A stretch of DNA of 13,847 bases from an uncultured Eubacteriales bacterium (GTDB lineage Bacteria > Bacillota > Clostridia > Oscillospirales > CAG-272), in NCBI GenBank assembly GCA_934371135.1, contig CAKRNO010000030.1, positions 1-13,847 of the forward strand. Reading direction: 5' to 3'. Both the position numbers and the translations under genes were made by a program. Positions 1 to 6,980 of the stretch are shown piece after piece; the first letter of the stretch is position 1, and every line of letters begins with the position of its first letter. Below the pieces are notes generated by a model. The model saw only the letters and a program-made list of their open reading frames with translations, had not been told where the DNA came from and searched no databases.

Positions 1-3
1 AGA

Positions 4-61
4 ACCCCCGAAAACGGGGCTCGTCGGCGTACTCGGTACGACAGAGACCGTTTTCGGGGGT
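4..61. repeat. 14-bp inverted repeat with inner hairpin
   Basis: Positions 4-17 (ACCCCCGAAAACGG) are the exact reverse complement of 48-61. The 30-nt loop holds a second small hairpin, CGTAC-TCG-GTACG at 28-40. Each arm is also partly self-complementary (CCCCG-AAAA-CGGGG at 6-19). No T-run follows on either strand, so it is not a clean terminator. It could be a small structured RNA, the end of an element lying to the left, or a decayed terminator. The function is unknown. Confidence 0.5.
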
Positions 62-80
62 AAAGCGCCCGTCGCTCCTT

Positions 81-140
81 AAAGAAAAGGCAACCGACGA
101 TGCTGTACACTTTATTTGTACAACAAAATCGGTTGCCTTT
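81..140 (-). terminator. Rho-independent terminator downstream of aspS
   Basis: A perfect 12-bp stem is formed by 86-97 (AAAGGCAACCGA) and 129-140. The loop contains a second 6-bp stem made of two TGTACA palindromes (104-109 and 117-122). Read on the minus strand the stem is followed by TTTTCTTT, which fits a terminator for aspS ending at 187. The nested palindromes are unusual for a plain terminator, so a small mobile palindromic repeat adopted as terminator is an alternative. Confidence 0.7.
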
Positions 141-186
141 AAGCCCTTTTCAGGGCGCTTGGTCTGCGCTTCTCCCGCTTGTCTCG

Positions 187-1470
187 TCACGGGGTCAGAC
201 GATTCGGACCCCGGAACAGGAATTCTGCCTCTTTGATAGAAAGCCCCAGGAACAGCATCGTCAGACGGTCGATCCCGAGCCCGAAGCCGCCGTGCGGCGG
301 GCAGCCGTAACGGAAGAACTCCAGATAGAACTCGACGTCCTTATCCAGCCCCTTCTCCTGCGCCTGCTTCTTCAGGATCTCGTAGCGGTGCTCGCGCTGT
401 GCCCCGGTCGTGATCTCCACGCCGCGCCAGATGAGGTCATAGCCCTGCGGCACACCCTCGGCGTTCCGCATGTGGTAGAACGCGCGCTCCTTCGCGTCAT
501 AGTCGATGACAAACAGGAACTCGTGCCCGTACTTCTCCTTCGAGAACCGCGCGCACAGACGCTCGGCGTCGGTGGTGAGGTCACCGTGCAGCTCGTCCGG
601 TACGGAATACCCGTAGCGCTCCTCAAGCTCGCGGTACAGATCGGCGAGACGGATGACGGGGAACGGCGTCTCGGGGACGACCACCTCGTATTCCTCTCCG
701 AACAGACGGACGATCTCCTCCCCATGCGCCTCTTTCACCCTGGAAAGGGCGTAGCGGAGCAGATTTTCCTCCATCTTCATGACGTCGTACATCGAATCGA
801 CGTAGGAAAACTCCAGGTCGAACCCGGAGAACTCGGTCGCGTGCTTGTTGGTATAGGACTTTTCGGCGCGGAACACGGGCCCCGTCTCGAAGATCCGTTC
901 CAGCCCCGCCGCCATCGCCATCTGCTTATAGAACTGCGGCGACTGCGCAAGGTACGCCTTGGTGTCAAAATACTTGACCTCGAAGACGTCGGAGCCGGAT
1001 TCGGACGCCGCACCGATGAGCTTCGGCGTATGGATCTCAATGAAGTGCTCGCGGAGCAGGAATTCCCGCATCGCGGCGGTCAGCGTGGTCTGGAGCTTCA
1101 TCATGAGATGATTCTGCTCGCGCCGCAGGTCGATCCAGCGGTAATCCATGCGCGCGTCGATATCCGAGTCATCCGCGATCGGCAGCGCCTCTGCGAGCGA
1201 CTCAATGACGAGCGACGTCGGCGCGACCTCCTTACCGCCCATCTTGACGGACGGATTCAGATGCAACGTCCCGACGACGGTCAGGACGGAATGGGTCGTT
1301 ACGTTCACGATCTCCGGGAATTCCTCCTTCCCGAACGTGACCTGCACCTTGCCGGACATATCGCGCAGGACGACAAAAGCGCCCCACCGCATCTGCCGGA
1401 TGGCATCGACGAAGCCGGAAATTCTGCACTCCGTTTCCGGCACCATCTCACTGATATAGGTTCTTTCCAT
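187..1470 (-). CDS. aspS: Aspartyl-tRNA synthetase, archaeal-type (probable aspartate--tRNA(Asp/Asn) ligase)
   Basis: This cytoplasmic class II synthetase charges tRNA with aspartate. The 427 residues show an N-terminal OB-fold anticodon-binding domain (about 10-100), then the catalytic core. Motif 2 is GPVFRAEKSYTNKHATEF with the ATP-binding Arg and Glu, and motif 3 is GGFGLGIDRLTMLFLG near the C-terminus; the end GPNRLTP is normal. It lacks the large bacterial GAD insertion and, at about 430 aa, has the length of the archaeal/eukaryal type that many Clostridia carry as a second, often non-discriminating AspRS feeding GatCAB. Where discriminating archaeal enzymes have a Trp in the OB fold (GWVW), this one has Asp22 (GFVD), which mildly favours relaxed tRNA specificity (recalled alignment, not computed). 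The start is ATG at 1470 with AGAGG eight bases upstream. A longer frame to a TTG at 1533 is rejected because that TTG lies inside the -35 box. Confidence 0.93.
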   Translation of the reverse strand: MERTYISEMVPETECRISGFVDAIRQMRWGAFVVLRDMSGKVQVTFGKEEFPEIVNVTTHSVLTVVGTLHLNPSVKMGGKEVAPTSLVIESLAEALPIADDSDIDARMDYRWIDLRREQNHLMMKLQTTLTAAMREFLLREHFIEIHTPKLIGAASESGSDVFEVKYFDTKAYLAQSPQFYKQMAMAAGLERIFETGPVFRAEKSYTNKHATEFSGFDLEFSYVDSMYDVMKMEENLLRYALSRVKEAHGEEIVRLFGEEYEVVVPETPFPVIRLADLYRELEERYGYSVPDELHGDLTTDAERLCARFSKEKYGHEFLFVIDYDAKERAFYHMRNAEGVPQGYDLIWRGVEITTGAQREHRYEILKKQAQEKGLDKDVEFYLEFFRYGCPPHGGFGLGIDRLTMLFLGLSIKEAEFLFRGPNRLTP

Positions 1471-1504
1471 GCTTGCAACCTCTTTTATGGTATTGATCTT
1501 CCTT

Positions 1505-1533
1505 ATTATAGTTTTCCTGTCTCCGGTTGTCAA
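1505..1533 (-). promoter_or_regulatory. Consensus sigma-A promoter of aspS
   Basis: On the minus strand TTGACA (1533-1528) and TATAAT (1510-1505) are separated by exactly 17 bases, a full consensus match. It lies between the S-component stop (1558) and the aspS start (1470) and gives a leader of about 30 nt, too short for a T-box. It implies strong transcription of aspS independent of the upstream gene. Confidence 0.88.
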
Positions 1534-1557
1534 GCACCACGCGGGAAAATACGGAGG

Positions 1558-2214
1558 TCAGAGCCCCCCGCCGATCCAGGGCGACGATCCTTCGTTTCCC
1601 GTGCCGCCCGCCGTCGGGGGCGGCTGTATTCCGTCCTCCCCGCCGTCGTCCGTCCGGGTGTCCGCCGCGGGGGCGCTCCGCCGCGGCGCGGCGAGCGCGG
1701 GGAACATCTTGTCGAACCGGCGCGAGAGCCCGCACGGGTAGCACAGCACCACGCCGGAGACCGCTCCGACGCCCGCCTGCAGAATTTCAAAGGGGAGCTT
1801 CACCAGCGCGGTTGCCGGCGTCGCGTACACGAACGCCCGCCCGAGAGAATACCCCGTCACCATGATGACGGCACCGAGCGTGACCCCGAGCGCCGCGCCG
1901 TACCACTTGCGCGGGAGGGCGTAGCGGGCGATGAGCGAAACGGCAATCGCCTCAAGCCCGTGCGACGCGAGCGAAACGAACATGGGGAGCGGGTAAAAGA
2001 GCAGGTCCCCGAGAAACGCCCCGACGCCCCCGACGAAGAACGCCGCGACCGGGTCGAGCAGGATGGCAGCCGTACAGATGACGACGTCGTTTAAGTACAG
2101 GTGCCCGCCCGGCACCGGGATGCTGAACGAGCTCATCACCACGTTCGCCGCCGTGAGGATTGCCGTCACGCACATCCACTGAATCATTTTTTTCTGTTTT
2201 TCGTTCGCTTGCAT
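1558..2214 (-). CDS. ECF transporter S component (vitamin-binding membrane subunit)
   Basis: This is an integral membrane substrate-binding subunit of an energy-coupling factor transporter and would work with a shared EcfA/EcfA'/EcfT module encoded elsewhere. The 218-residue protein has a short polar N-terminus and then five to six hydrophobic helices. The family signature SIPVPGGHLYLND (about 31-43) is followed by GAFLGDLLFYPLPMFVSLASHGLEA, typical of the riboflavin/pyridoxine-like S-component group (PF07155-like). The last 45 residues are a polar, Pro/Gly/Arg-rich tail that is not part of the fold. The start is ATG at 2214, preceded by AAAGGAG nine bases away; the longer frame to 2244 lacks a ribosome site. 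The divergent MocR-type regulator suggests a vitamin B6-like substrate (PdxU type), because MocR/PdxR proteins often sit beside B6 genes. The substrate is inference; membership in the S-component family is secure. Confidence 0.85.
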   Translation of the reverse strand: MQANEKQKKMIQWMCVTAILTAANVVMSSFSIPVPGGHLYLNDVVICTAAILLDPVAAFFVGGVGAFLGDLLFYPLPMFVSLASHGLEAIAVSLIARYALPRKWYGAALGVTLGAVIMVTGYSLGRAFVYATPATALVKLPFEILQAGVGAVSGVVLCYPCGLSRRFDKMFPALAAPRRSAPAADTRTDDGGEDGIQPPPTAGGTGNEGSSPWIGGGL

Positions 2215-2215
2215 C

Positions 2216-2245
2216 TTGCCATGCTCCTTTGCGTTATGGTACAAT
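2216..2245 (+). promoter_or_regulatory. Promoter in the divergent mocR/ECF-S region
   Basis: TTGCCA (2216-2221), an 18-base spacer and TACAAT (2240-2245) preceded by TGG (extended -10) form a rightward promoter for the MocR-type gene. It overlaps the S-component ribosome site and start. A small palindrome GGTA-N6-TACC (2238-2251) covers its -10 and is a candidate operator. A second TATAAT (2293-2298) lies only five bases before the ATG. The leftward promoter is not clear; TATGAT (2249-2244) is the best -10 candidate. Confidence 0.5.
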
Positions 2246-2303
2246 CATACCGCAGAACTGGTCTTGATGAAATAACCACAGTAAAGGATTTTTATAATAC
2301 CAG

Positions 2304-3359
2304 ATGAGAACGAAATCCGGAGAAAAGCCGCTCTACCTGACCGTCTATGAAGCCCTCCGCCGCGACATCCTCGCGGGGGTGTATCCGCATGGCGCGCGCC
2401 TGCCCTCCAAGCGGCAGATCGCCCGGGACCGCGGCGTCAGCGTCATCACGGCAGAGCACGCGCTCGCCCTGCTCACCGAGGAGGGATATGCCGAGGCGCG
2501 GGAGCGGAGCGGCTTTTTCGCGGCGATGTCGGACGTGGCGTTCCCCGCCGGGGAGGGCGAGCCGCCGGTGCTCCCGACGCCCGGCGGGAGATCCGCCTCG
2601 GGGGCGCTGCCCTTCACACTCTACGCCCGCACGGTGCGGCGGATCCTCGGCGAGGTCGGAGAGGGGCTGCTCGAGCGTTCGCCCGCCGCAGGGCTCCCTT
2701 ATCTCCGCCGAACGCTCTCGTCGTACCTGCAACGGGCGCGGGGCATCTCTGCGGCGCCGGAGCAGATTCTCATCGGTGCCGGCGCCGAGGAGCTCTACAG
2801 CGTCATCGCCGCCGTCTTCCGCGGACATACCGTCGGCATCGAAAACCCCTCCTATGCCCGCATCGCGGAGGTCTACCGGCTCGCCGGGGTCAAAACGGAG
2901 CCCCTCGCCCTCGGGCGGCACGGCATCTCGTCGGCGGCGCTCGCGGGTGCCTCGGCGGATGTGCTGCACGTCACCCCCTACCGCAGCTACCCGACCGGCG
3001 TCACCGCCACCCCGGCAAAAAAGCGTGAATACCTCGCCTTTGCGGCGCGGGAGGGCAGATACCTCATCGAGGACGACGTGGAGAGTGAGTTCTCCCCCGT
3101 GGTGCGCCCCTACGAGAGCCTCTATTCCCTCTCGGAGCAAGACAACGTGCTCTACCTCAATTCCTTTTCCCTTACGCTCTCGCCCGCCCTGCGCGCGGCG
3201 TATCTGATCCTGCCCCCGAGGCTCGCGGAGCGGTCGGCGGCGGTGCTCGGCGCGCGCGCCTGTCCGGTGCCCACCCCAGAGCAGTATCTCATCGGCTATC
3301 TGCTCGCCTCCGGCGAGTTTGAAAAGCACCTCAACCGTTACCGCCGCCGGGCGCACTGA
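2304..3359 (+). CDS. MocR/PdxR-type GntR-aminotransferase regulator, degenerate PLP site, short C-terminus
   Basis: This is a DNA-binding regulator joined to an aminotransferase fold. Residues 8-75 are a GntR winged helix (LRRDILAGVYPHGARLPSKR, then ARDRGVSVITAEHAL and EEGY). Residues about 100-350 match the fold-type I aminotransferase part, with HVTPYRSYPTG and LIEDDVESEF. Two PLP contacts are changed: the MocR motif EDDY reads EDDV (Val259), and the FSK-T-L motif carrying the Schiff-base lysine reads FSLTL (Leu290, codon CTT at 3171-3173). At 351 aa it is about 100 residues shorter than usual and ends just after the helix that normally reads RHLRRMR (here KHLNRYRRRAH). The other two frames downstream show no continuation, so a simple frameshift is not evident. 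It may be a PLP-blind regulator or an early pseudogene; the reading frame is otherwise intact. It is divergent from the ECF S component, its likely target. The ATG at 2304 has only a distant AAAGGA (15 bases). Confidence 0.85.
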   Translation: MRTKSGEKPLYLTVYEALRRDILAGVYPHGARLPSKRQIARDRGVSVITAEHALALLTEEGYAEARERSGFFAAMSDVAFPAGEGEPPVLPTPGGRSASGALPFTLYARTVRRILGEVGEGLLERSPAAGLPYLRRTLSSYLQRARGISAAPEQILIGAGAEELYSVIAAVFRGHTVGIENPSYARIAEVYRLAGVKTEPLALGRHGISSAALAGASADVLHVTPYRSYPTGVTATPAKKREYLAFAAREGRYLIEDDVESEFSPVVRPYESLYSLSEQDNVLYLNSFSLTLSPALRAAYLILPPRLAERSAAVLGARACPVPTPEQYLIGYLLASGEFEKHLNRYRRRAH

Positions 3360-3516
3360 CCGCCCTGCCGGTGCCGCGCCTGTCCCCCGTATAACAACCC
3401 GCCCGGGGATGCCCGCGCGGCTCCCCGGTCTTTCCTCATCCCGTCGTCCGCGCGGCACCGCATCGGCGGACCCTCCGCAAAAAAACGGACCTCCCCCTTG
3501 CATTCCGCATATACTT

Positions 3517-3546
3517 TTGATAGAATTCCTCTTGTTCAAATACACT
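3517..3546 (+). promoter_or_regulatory. Candidate promoter of the MFS gene
   Basis: TTGATA (3517-3522), 18 bases, TACACT (3541-3546). Transcription would begin near 3553, which is the A of the first candidate ATG, so the message could be leaderless. An overlapping alternative is TTGCAT-N17-TAGAAT (3498-3526). A repeat of ACTTTTG (3513-3519 and 3544-3550) may be a regulator site. The region 3360-3497 upstream is GC-rich with no gene. Confidence 0.4.
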
Positions 3547-3552
3547 TTTGGG

Positions 3553-4791
3553 ATGTATGCTATGGTCAGTTTATTGCTCGCCGTGATCTATCTCGGCTTT
3601 GTCTCTCTCGGGCTCCCCGACTCACTCCTCGGCTCTGCCTGGCCGGTCATGCGGGAGGCGTTCGGTGTGTCCCTCCCCTCGCTCGGGATCGTAACGATGC
3701 TCATCTCGGGCGGGACGATCCTCTCCAGCCTGTTCGCCGATCGCCTGATCCGCCGCGTCGGCACCTATTTCGTCACCCTCGCGAGCGTGTGCCTGACGGT
3801 CATCGGGTTGTTCGGCTTTTCCCTTGCGCGCTCCTTCCCGATGCTGCTCATCTTCGCGCTGCCCTACGGGCTCGGCGCGGGGGCGATTGACACCGCGCTC
3901 AACAACTACGTCGCGCTGCACTTCTCCTCCCGCCACATGAACTGGCTGCACTGCTTCTGGGGCGTCGGCACCATCGTCAGCCCCTATATCATGGGCTATT
4001 GCCTGACGGGGGCGAGCGGCTGGCAGGGCGGTTTCCGCACGGTCGGATGCATCCAGCTGGTGCTCCTTGCGGTCATCGCCGCCTCCTGCCCGCTCTGGCG
4101 GCGCCCGCCGCAGCTGGGCGATGTCCCGGAGGTGCCGCAGCGCGTGCTCACCCTCCCGGAGAAGTGGCGCACCCCGGGGGTGCCGCTCGTGCTCCTTGCC
4201 TTCCTCGCCTACTGCGCGACCGAGGCGACCGTCATGTCCTGGGCGAGCACCTACCTCGTCGAGGCGCGCGGGATCGGTGAGGTCACAGCGGCGAAATGCG
4301 GGGCGCTGTTCTTCATCGGCATGACCGTCGGTCGGTTTCTCTCCGGCTTCCTCTCCCCGCGCCTCGGTGACCGCCGCATGATTGCCGTCGGCGAGGGGAT
4401 CGCCGCCGTCGGGATTCTCGCCCTGTTCTTCCCCCTGCCGGACCTCGGCGCCATGGCGGCGCTCGTCGTCATCGGGCTGGGCTGTGCCCCGATTTACCCT
4501 GCCATCATCCACATGACCCCGGCGAACTTCGGGGCGGAGCTCTCGGGCAGCATCATCGGGCTGGAGATGGCGTTTGCCTACGTCGGCTCCACCTTTATGC
4601 CCCCGCTCTACGGGCTCATCGCCGGGCACCTGTCCCCGCGCCTGCTCCCCGTATTCCTCACGGTGTTCTTCACCCTGCATATCCTGCTCATGTCCGTCGC
4701 CGTGCGTCGGTGCGCCGCCGCGCGTGAAGCCATAAAAGCCGCCGCCGCCGAGGGGGGAACGAACGACGACACAGAGCCGCCCGAAGAATAA
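3553..4791 (+). CDS. Major facilitator superfamily permease
   Basis: This is a cytoplasmic-membrane secondary transporter of about 413 residues, the usual MFS length, with roughly twelve hydrophobic segments in two halves. The loop after helix 2 reads FADRLIRRVGTYF, a form of the MFS loop motif; the second half has SPRLGDRRMIAVGEG at the matching place. Helix 4-5 carries GLGAGAIDTALNNYVALHF and NWLHCFWGVGTIVSP, typical of the FucP/YbjJ-like sugar or solute group, but the substrate cannot be told. The C-terminus is a polar, Ala/Glu-rich cytoplasmic tail. The frame stays open upstream to 3319, but that extension overlaps the MocR gene and is hydrophilic, so ATG 3553 or ATG 3562 is chosen; neither has a good ribosome site. 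It could be drug or metabolite export as well as uptake. No neighbour fixes its role. Confidence 0.85.
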   Translation: MYAMVSLLLAVIYLGFVSLGLPDSLLGSAWPVMREAFGVSLPSLGIVTMLISGGTILSSLFADRLIRRVGTYFVTLASVCLTVIGLFGFSLARSFPMLLIFALPYGLGAGAIDTALNNYVALHFSSRHMNWLHCFWGVGTIVSPYIMGYCLTGASGWQGGFRTVGCIQLVLLAVIAASCPLWRRPPQLGDVPEVPQRVLTLPEKWRTPGVPLVLLAFLAYCATEATVMSWASTYLVEARGIGEVTAAKCGALFFIGMTVGRFLSGFLSPRLGDRRMIAVGEGIAAVGILALFFPLPDLGAMAALVVIGLGCAPIYPAIIHMTPANFGAELSGSIIGLEMAFAYVGSTFMPPLYGLIAGHLSPRLLPVFLTVFFTLHILLMSVAVRRCAAAREAIKAAAAEGGTNDDTEPPEE

Positions 4792-4933
4792 GACTCTACA
4801 GGGTCAGGACGCGGGCGCCGCCGCAACCTACGCAACCGACGGTGCGGGTCGCCGCATCTGCAGCCGGGCAGCGCCGGATGACGCCCCGGCCTGAACAGCG
4901 GACGTCGCAGGGGAGCCTCCCCCGACTTAAAAT

Positions 4934-4976
4934 ACAGCGCGGAGCCGGATGAACCGGCTCCGCGCTGTTTCTGTTT
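4934..4976. terminator. Bidirectional terminator between convergent genes
   Basis: A perfect 15-bp stem pairs ACAGCGCGGAGCCGG (4934-4948) with 4954-4968 around the loop ATGAA. It is followed by TTCTGTTT on the plus strand and by ATTTTAA on the minus strand, so it can end both the MFS gene (stop 4791) and the leftward zinc-ribbon gene (stop 5037). The stretch 4792-4933 before it holds no gene that I can support. Confidence 0.88.
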
Positions 4977-5036
4977 GTCGTTGCTTCACACTGTTTCCCT
5001 TTGGCGTGCGCCCTCCCGGGCGCCCCGCTTTGCCCG

Positions 5037-5507
5037 TCAGAGCGGCTTTCCGCAGTTCGAGCAGAATTTCGCCCCCGTGTCGTTCGTCGCTCCGCAGGCT
5101 TTACAGACAGCGGCGAGCGGTGCGCCGCACTCGCTGCAAAACTTCGCGTCCGCGTCATTCTTCGTCCCGCAGCCCGGACAGGCGACCGTATCCGCGCGCG
5201 CGGCGCGCGCCATGTCGGCGACGGCAGGGGTCAGATCGGCGATCGCCTCACCGGCGACGGGCGTCACCTCGTTTTTCGTGTACTGTACAAGCTCGCGGCG
5301 GAAGCCCCAGAGGAGCATCGTAAGCCCGGCGGCAAGCATGGGCAGCCCGAGGAACGAGCACCAGAACAGGGTCGGCATCTCTCCGCTCGAGGCAGAGGAA
5401 AAGAAGTTCACAAACCCCGTCAGGGTGAGGACCAACCCCGCGGCGAGCACAATGACGCCCGCGACCTTCAGTGTTTTCTTGATCTTCAGATGTTGTTCGT
5501 TGTTCAT
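5037..5507 (-). CDS. Small membrane protein with double zinc ribbon
   Basis: The protein has 156 residues, with two hydrophobic helices (about 13-36 and 46-68) and then a cytoplasmic-type C-terminal half ending in two zinc ribbons. Ribbon 1 has Cys110, 113, 124 and 127 (CPGCG...CSECG). Ribbon 2 has Cys135, 138, 149 and 152 (CKACG...CSNCG). Such ribbons bind structural zinc and usually mediate protein contacts; no enzymatic motif is present and the role is unknown. The linker between membrane part and ribbons is Ala/Asp-rich. The start is ATG at 5507, with AAAGAGG about 11 bases upstream and a nearer AAAAGGA. It is a single-gene unit: its own strong promoter is upstream and a terminator lies at 4934-4976. 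The serpin gene behind it is closed by a separate terminator. Confidence 0.85.
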   Translation of the reverse strand: MNNEQHLKIKKTLKVAGVIVLAAGLVLTLTGFVNFFSSASSGEMPTLFWCSFLGLPMLAAGLTMLLWGFRRELVQYTKNEVTPVAGEAIADLTPAVADMARAARADTVACPGCGTKNDADAKFCSECGAPLAAVCKACGATNDTGAKFCSNCGKPL

Positions 5508-5539
5508 ATTCCTTTTGACCTCTTTCGGTTGCTGTCTTC

Positions 5540-5568
5540 AGTATAACGGTTTCCGCCCCTGCTGTCAA
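5540..5568 (-). promoter_or_regulatory. Promoter of the zinc-ribbon gene
   Basis: On the minus strand TTGACA (5568-5563), a 17-base spacer and TATACT (5545-5540) match the sigma-A consensus at 11 of 12 positions. The start of transcription falls about 25 bases before the ATG at 5507. Confidence 0.85.
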
Positions 5569-5617
5569 GCCATTTCGCGCGCTCCCCGCCCGGTCGTGCC
5601 AATCGGTTCCTGCCGGC

Positions 5618-5651
5618 AGAAAACCCCCGCCGGAGCACCGTCCGGCGGGGG
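5618..5651 (-). terminator. Terminator of the sigma/anti-sigma/serpin operon
   Basis: A perfect 11-bp stem pairs CCCCCGCCGGA (5624-5634) with TCCGGCGGGGG (5641-5651) around a 6-base loop. On the minus strand it is followed by TTTTCTG. It lies about 45 bases past the serpin stop. Confidence 0.75.
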
Positions 5652-5694
5652 CAGCCTCCCGGCGCCGGGCACCGGGGGGGATGTCACTATTTCA

Positions 5695-6951
5695 TTACAG
5701 CCGGTTGACCGTCCCGAGAAAGAGCGGGAGCCCCGTCTCGGCGTCCACGATCGCATAGAGGAACGGGCGGGTCAGATACACCTCGCGCGGGGGTGTCTCG
5801 TCGGGGGCAGCGCTCGTGCACTTATCGATGGCGGCAATCGTCGCGGCGGCGGCTTTGGTGCCGTCCGCGTCCAGCCGCAGGCGCACGTCCTGCCGCATGG
5901 CGCTGCAATACAGCCCCCGGTCGCCGTAGTGCCCCATCGGGGAGAGGTCGGCGGCGTTCTCGTCGAACACCCGCGTGACGCCCATCTTCCGGAGCGCCTC
6001 GGCGATGTCGATGCGGCAGTCGGTCTCAAACGCCGGGGCCCTGGTCAGCACCTTTTCGCTGCTTACCCCGTCGAGGAGAGCCAGCCACGCCGCCCCGTCC
6101 AGCCCCGCCGCGAGCTCATCCGGCGTCTGCCCCATCCCGGGGAGCAGGGCGACAAAGCGGTATTTGCCGCCTGCATACGGCTTCATGAAGCCCTCGGCAC
6201 CTGCCCCTGCGAGGTACAGCCACTCGCTCGAGGAGAGGTACGTCACGGTGCTCTCGCTCCCGTCGGCGTTCTGGAAGGTGCCTTTTCTCTGATCCTTCTT
6301 TTCGTAGGTGCTCTGCCACCTGGCGTCAAACGCCAGGGCGTTGATGAGAAACAGCATGTTGTCGCTGTCAATTCCCTCGAGGAGCTTGTCGATCATGCCC
6401 CCCGTGCGGTCCTTTACCCAACGGTTGATGTCGCGCACCGTGCTCTTGTCAAACGCCGCACGGTAGACGTCCGCCGAGAAGAAATCCGCGTTTGCCTGTA
6501 AAAACGACGGCTCCACCGTAAGCCCCTCGTCGTCACGGATCCAGACAGAGGACGCGAGCGACGCGCATCCCGCCGCGCGCAGGAGCTCTGCGTAGGCATA
6601 GAGCGTGGGGTTGAGCGTATCGAGCTCCCCCCCGAGGACGCTCTCAATCTCGGTGCGTGACGCGCCCGCCGTGCCGTTTGCCAGCATGGCGAGACACAAC
6701 ATCGCCGAGGTCGGCGAGAGCAGTCGGTTGCCCTCCCCCACGGCGCTCTTACGGAAAAGCGAGAGCGCAAAATCCGCCGCCGCGCGGCGGAAGCTCTCGT
6801 CCGTGACCGACCCGGACGCCTGCGAGGTGCGGGTGTAGTCTGCCGAGAGTGCCTTCGCCTTGGTGCGCAGGGCGCAGGAAGCGAGCGAGAAAAGCGCCGC
6901 CCCCGCGAGCCCGAGGCATATCGCCCCGCGTAAAATGTTTTTCATTCGCAT
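5695..6951 (-). CDS. Lipoprotein serpin (predicted surface protease inhibitor)
   Basis: This is a 418-residue member of the serpin family of suicide protease inhibitors. The N-terminus is a lipoprotein signal (MRMKNILRG, a hydrophobic stretch, lipobox LASC with Cys26), so it should be anchored outside the membrane. The serpin body runs from about 50 to 418: NRLLSPTSAMLCLAMLANGTAG (helix B region), LINALAFDARWQ and FMKPYAGGKYRFVALLPG. The C-terminal signature TRPFLYAIVDAETGLPLFLG is present. The reactive-centre hinge reads DGTKAAAAT (about 363-371), with the small residues that inhibitory serpins need for loop insertion. Counting from the hinge, the P1 residue is predicted to be Cys378 (IDK-C-TS), with Lys377 at P2. 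The start is ATG at 6951 with AAGGAGG seven bases upstream. It follows the anti-sigma gene by 29 bases with no promoter or terminator between, so it is probably co-transcribed. The target protease is unknown. Confidence 0.92.
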   Translation of the reverse strand: MRMKNILRGAICLGLAGAALFSLASCALRTKAKALSADYTRTSQASGSVTDESFRRAAADFALSLFRKSAVGEGNRLLSPTSAMLCLAMLANGTAGASRTEIESVLGGELDTLNPTLYAYAELLRAAGCASLASSVWIRDDEGLTVEPSFLQANADFFSADVYRAAFDKSTVRDINRWVKDRTGGMIDKLLEGIDSDNMLFLINALAFDARWQSTYEKKDQRKGTFQNADGSESTVTYLSSSEWLYLAGAGAEGFMKPYAGGKYRFVALLPGMGQTPDELAAGLDGAAWLALLDGVSSEKVLTRAPAFETDCRIDIAEALRKMGVTRVFDENAADLSPMGHYGDRGLYCSAMRQDVRLRLDADGTKAAAATIAAIDKCTSAAPDETPPREVYLTRPFLYAIVDAETGLPLFLGTVNRL

Positions 6952-6980
6952 GGTAAAACCTCCTTATCCGTCCTGTATCG

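Noticed and set aside
1471..1533. Longer aspS start at the TTG at 1533
   Set aside because: The TTG is part of the -35 box TTGACA and the added residues lie upstream of the transcription start; ATG 1470 has a proper ribosome site.
1471..1557. T-box leader for the aminoacyl-tRNA synthetase
   Set aside because: The distance from promoter to start leaves about 30 nt, far too short for a T-box, and no T-box motif is seen.
100..2094. 664-codon open frame on the plus strand opposite aspS and the ECF S component
   Set aside because: It is antisense to two recognised genes, has Arg/Leu/Asp-rich content typical of shadow frames, and runs through the aspS promoter and terminator.
3360..3552. Remaining C-terminal part of the MocR-type regulator after a frameshift
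   Set aside because: The two other frames after 3359 give Pro/Gly/Arg-rich translations without resemblance to the missing region, and one meets a stop within about 20 codons.
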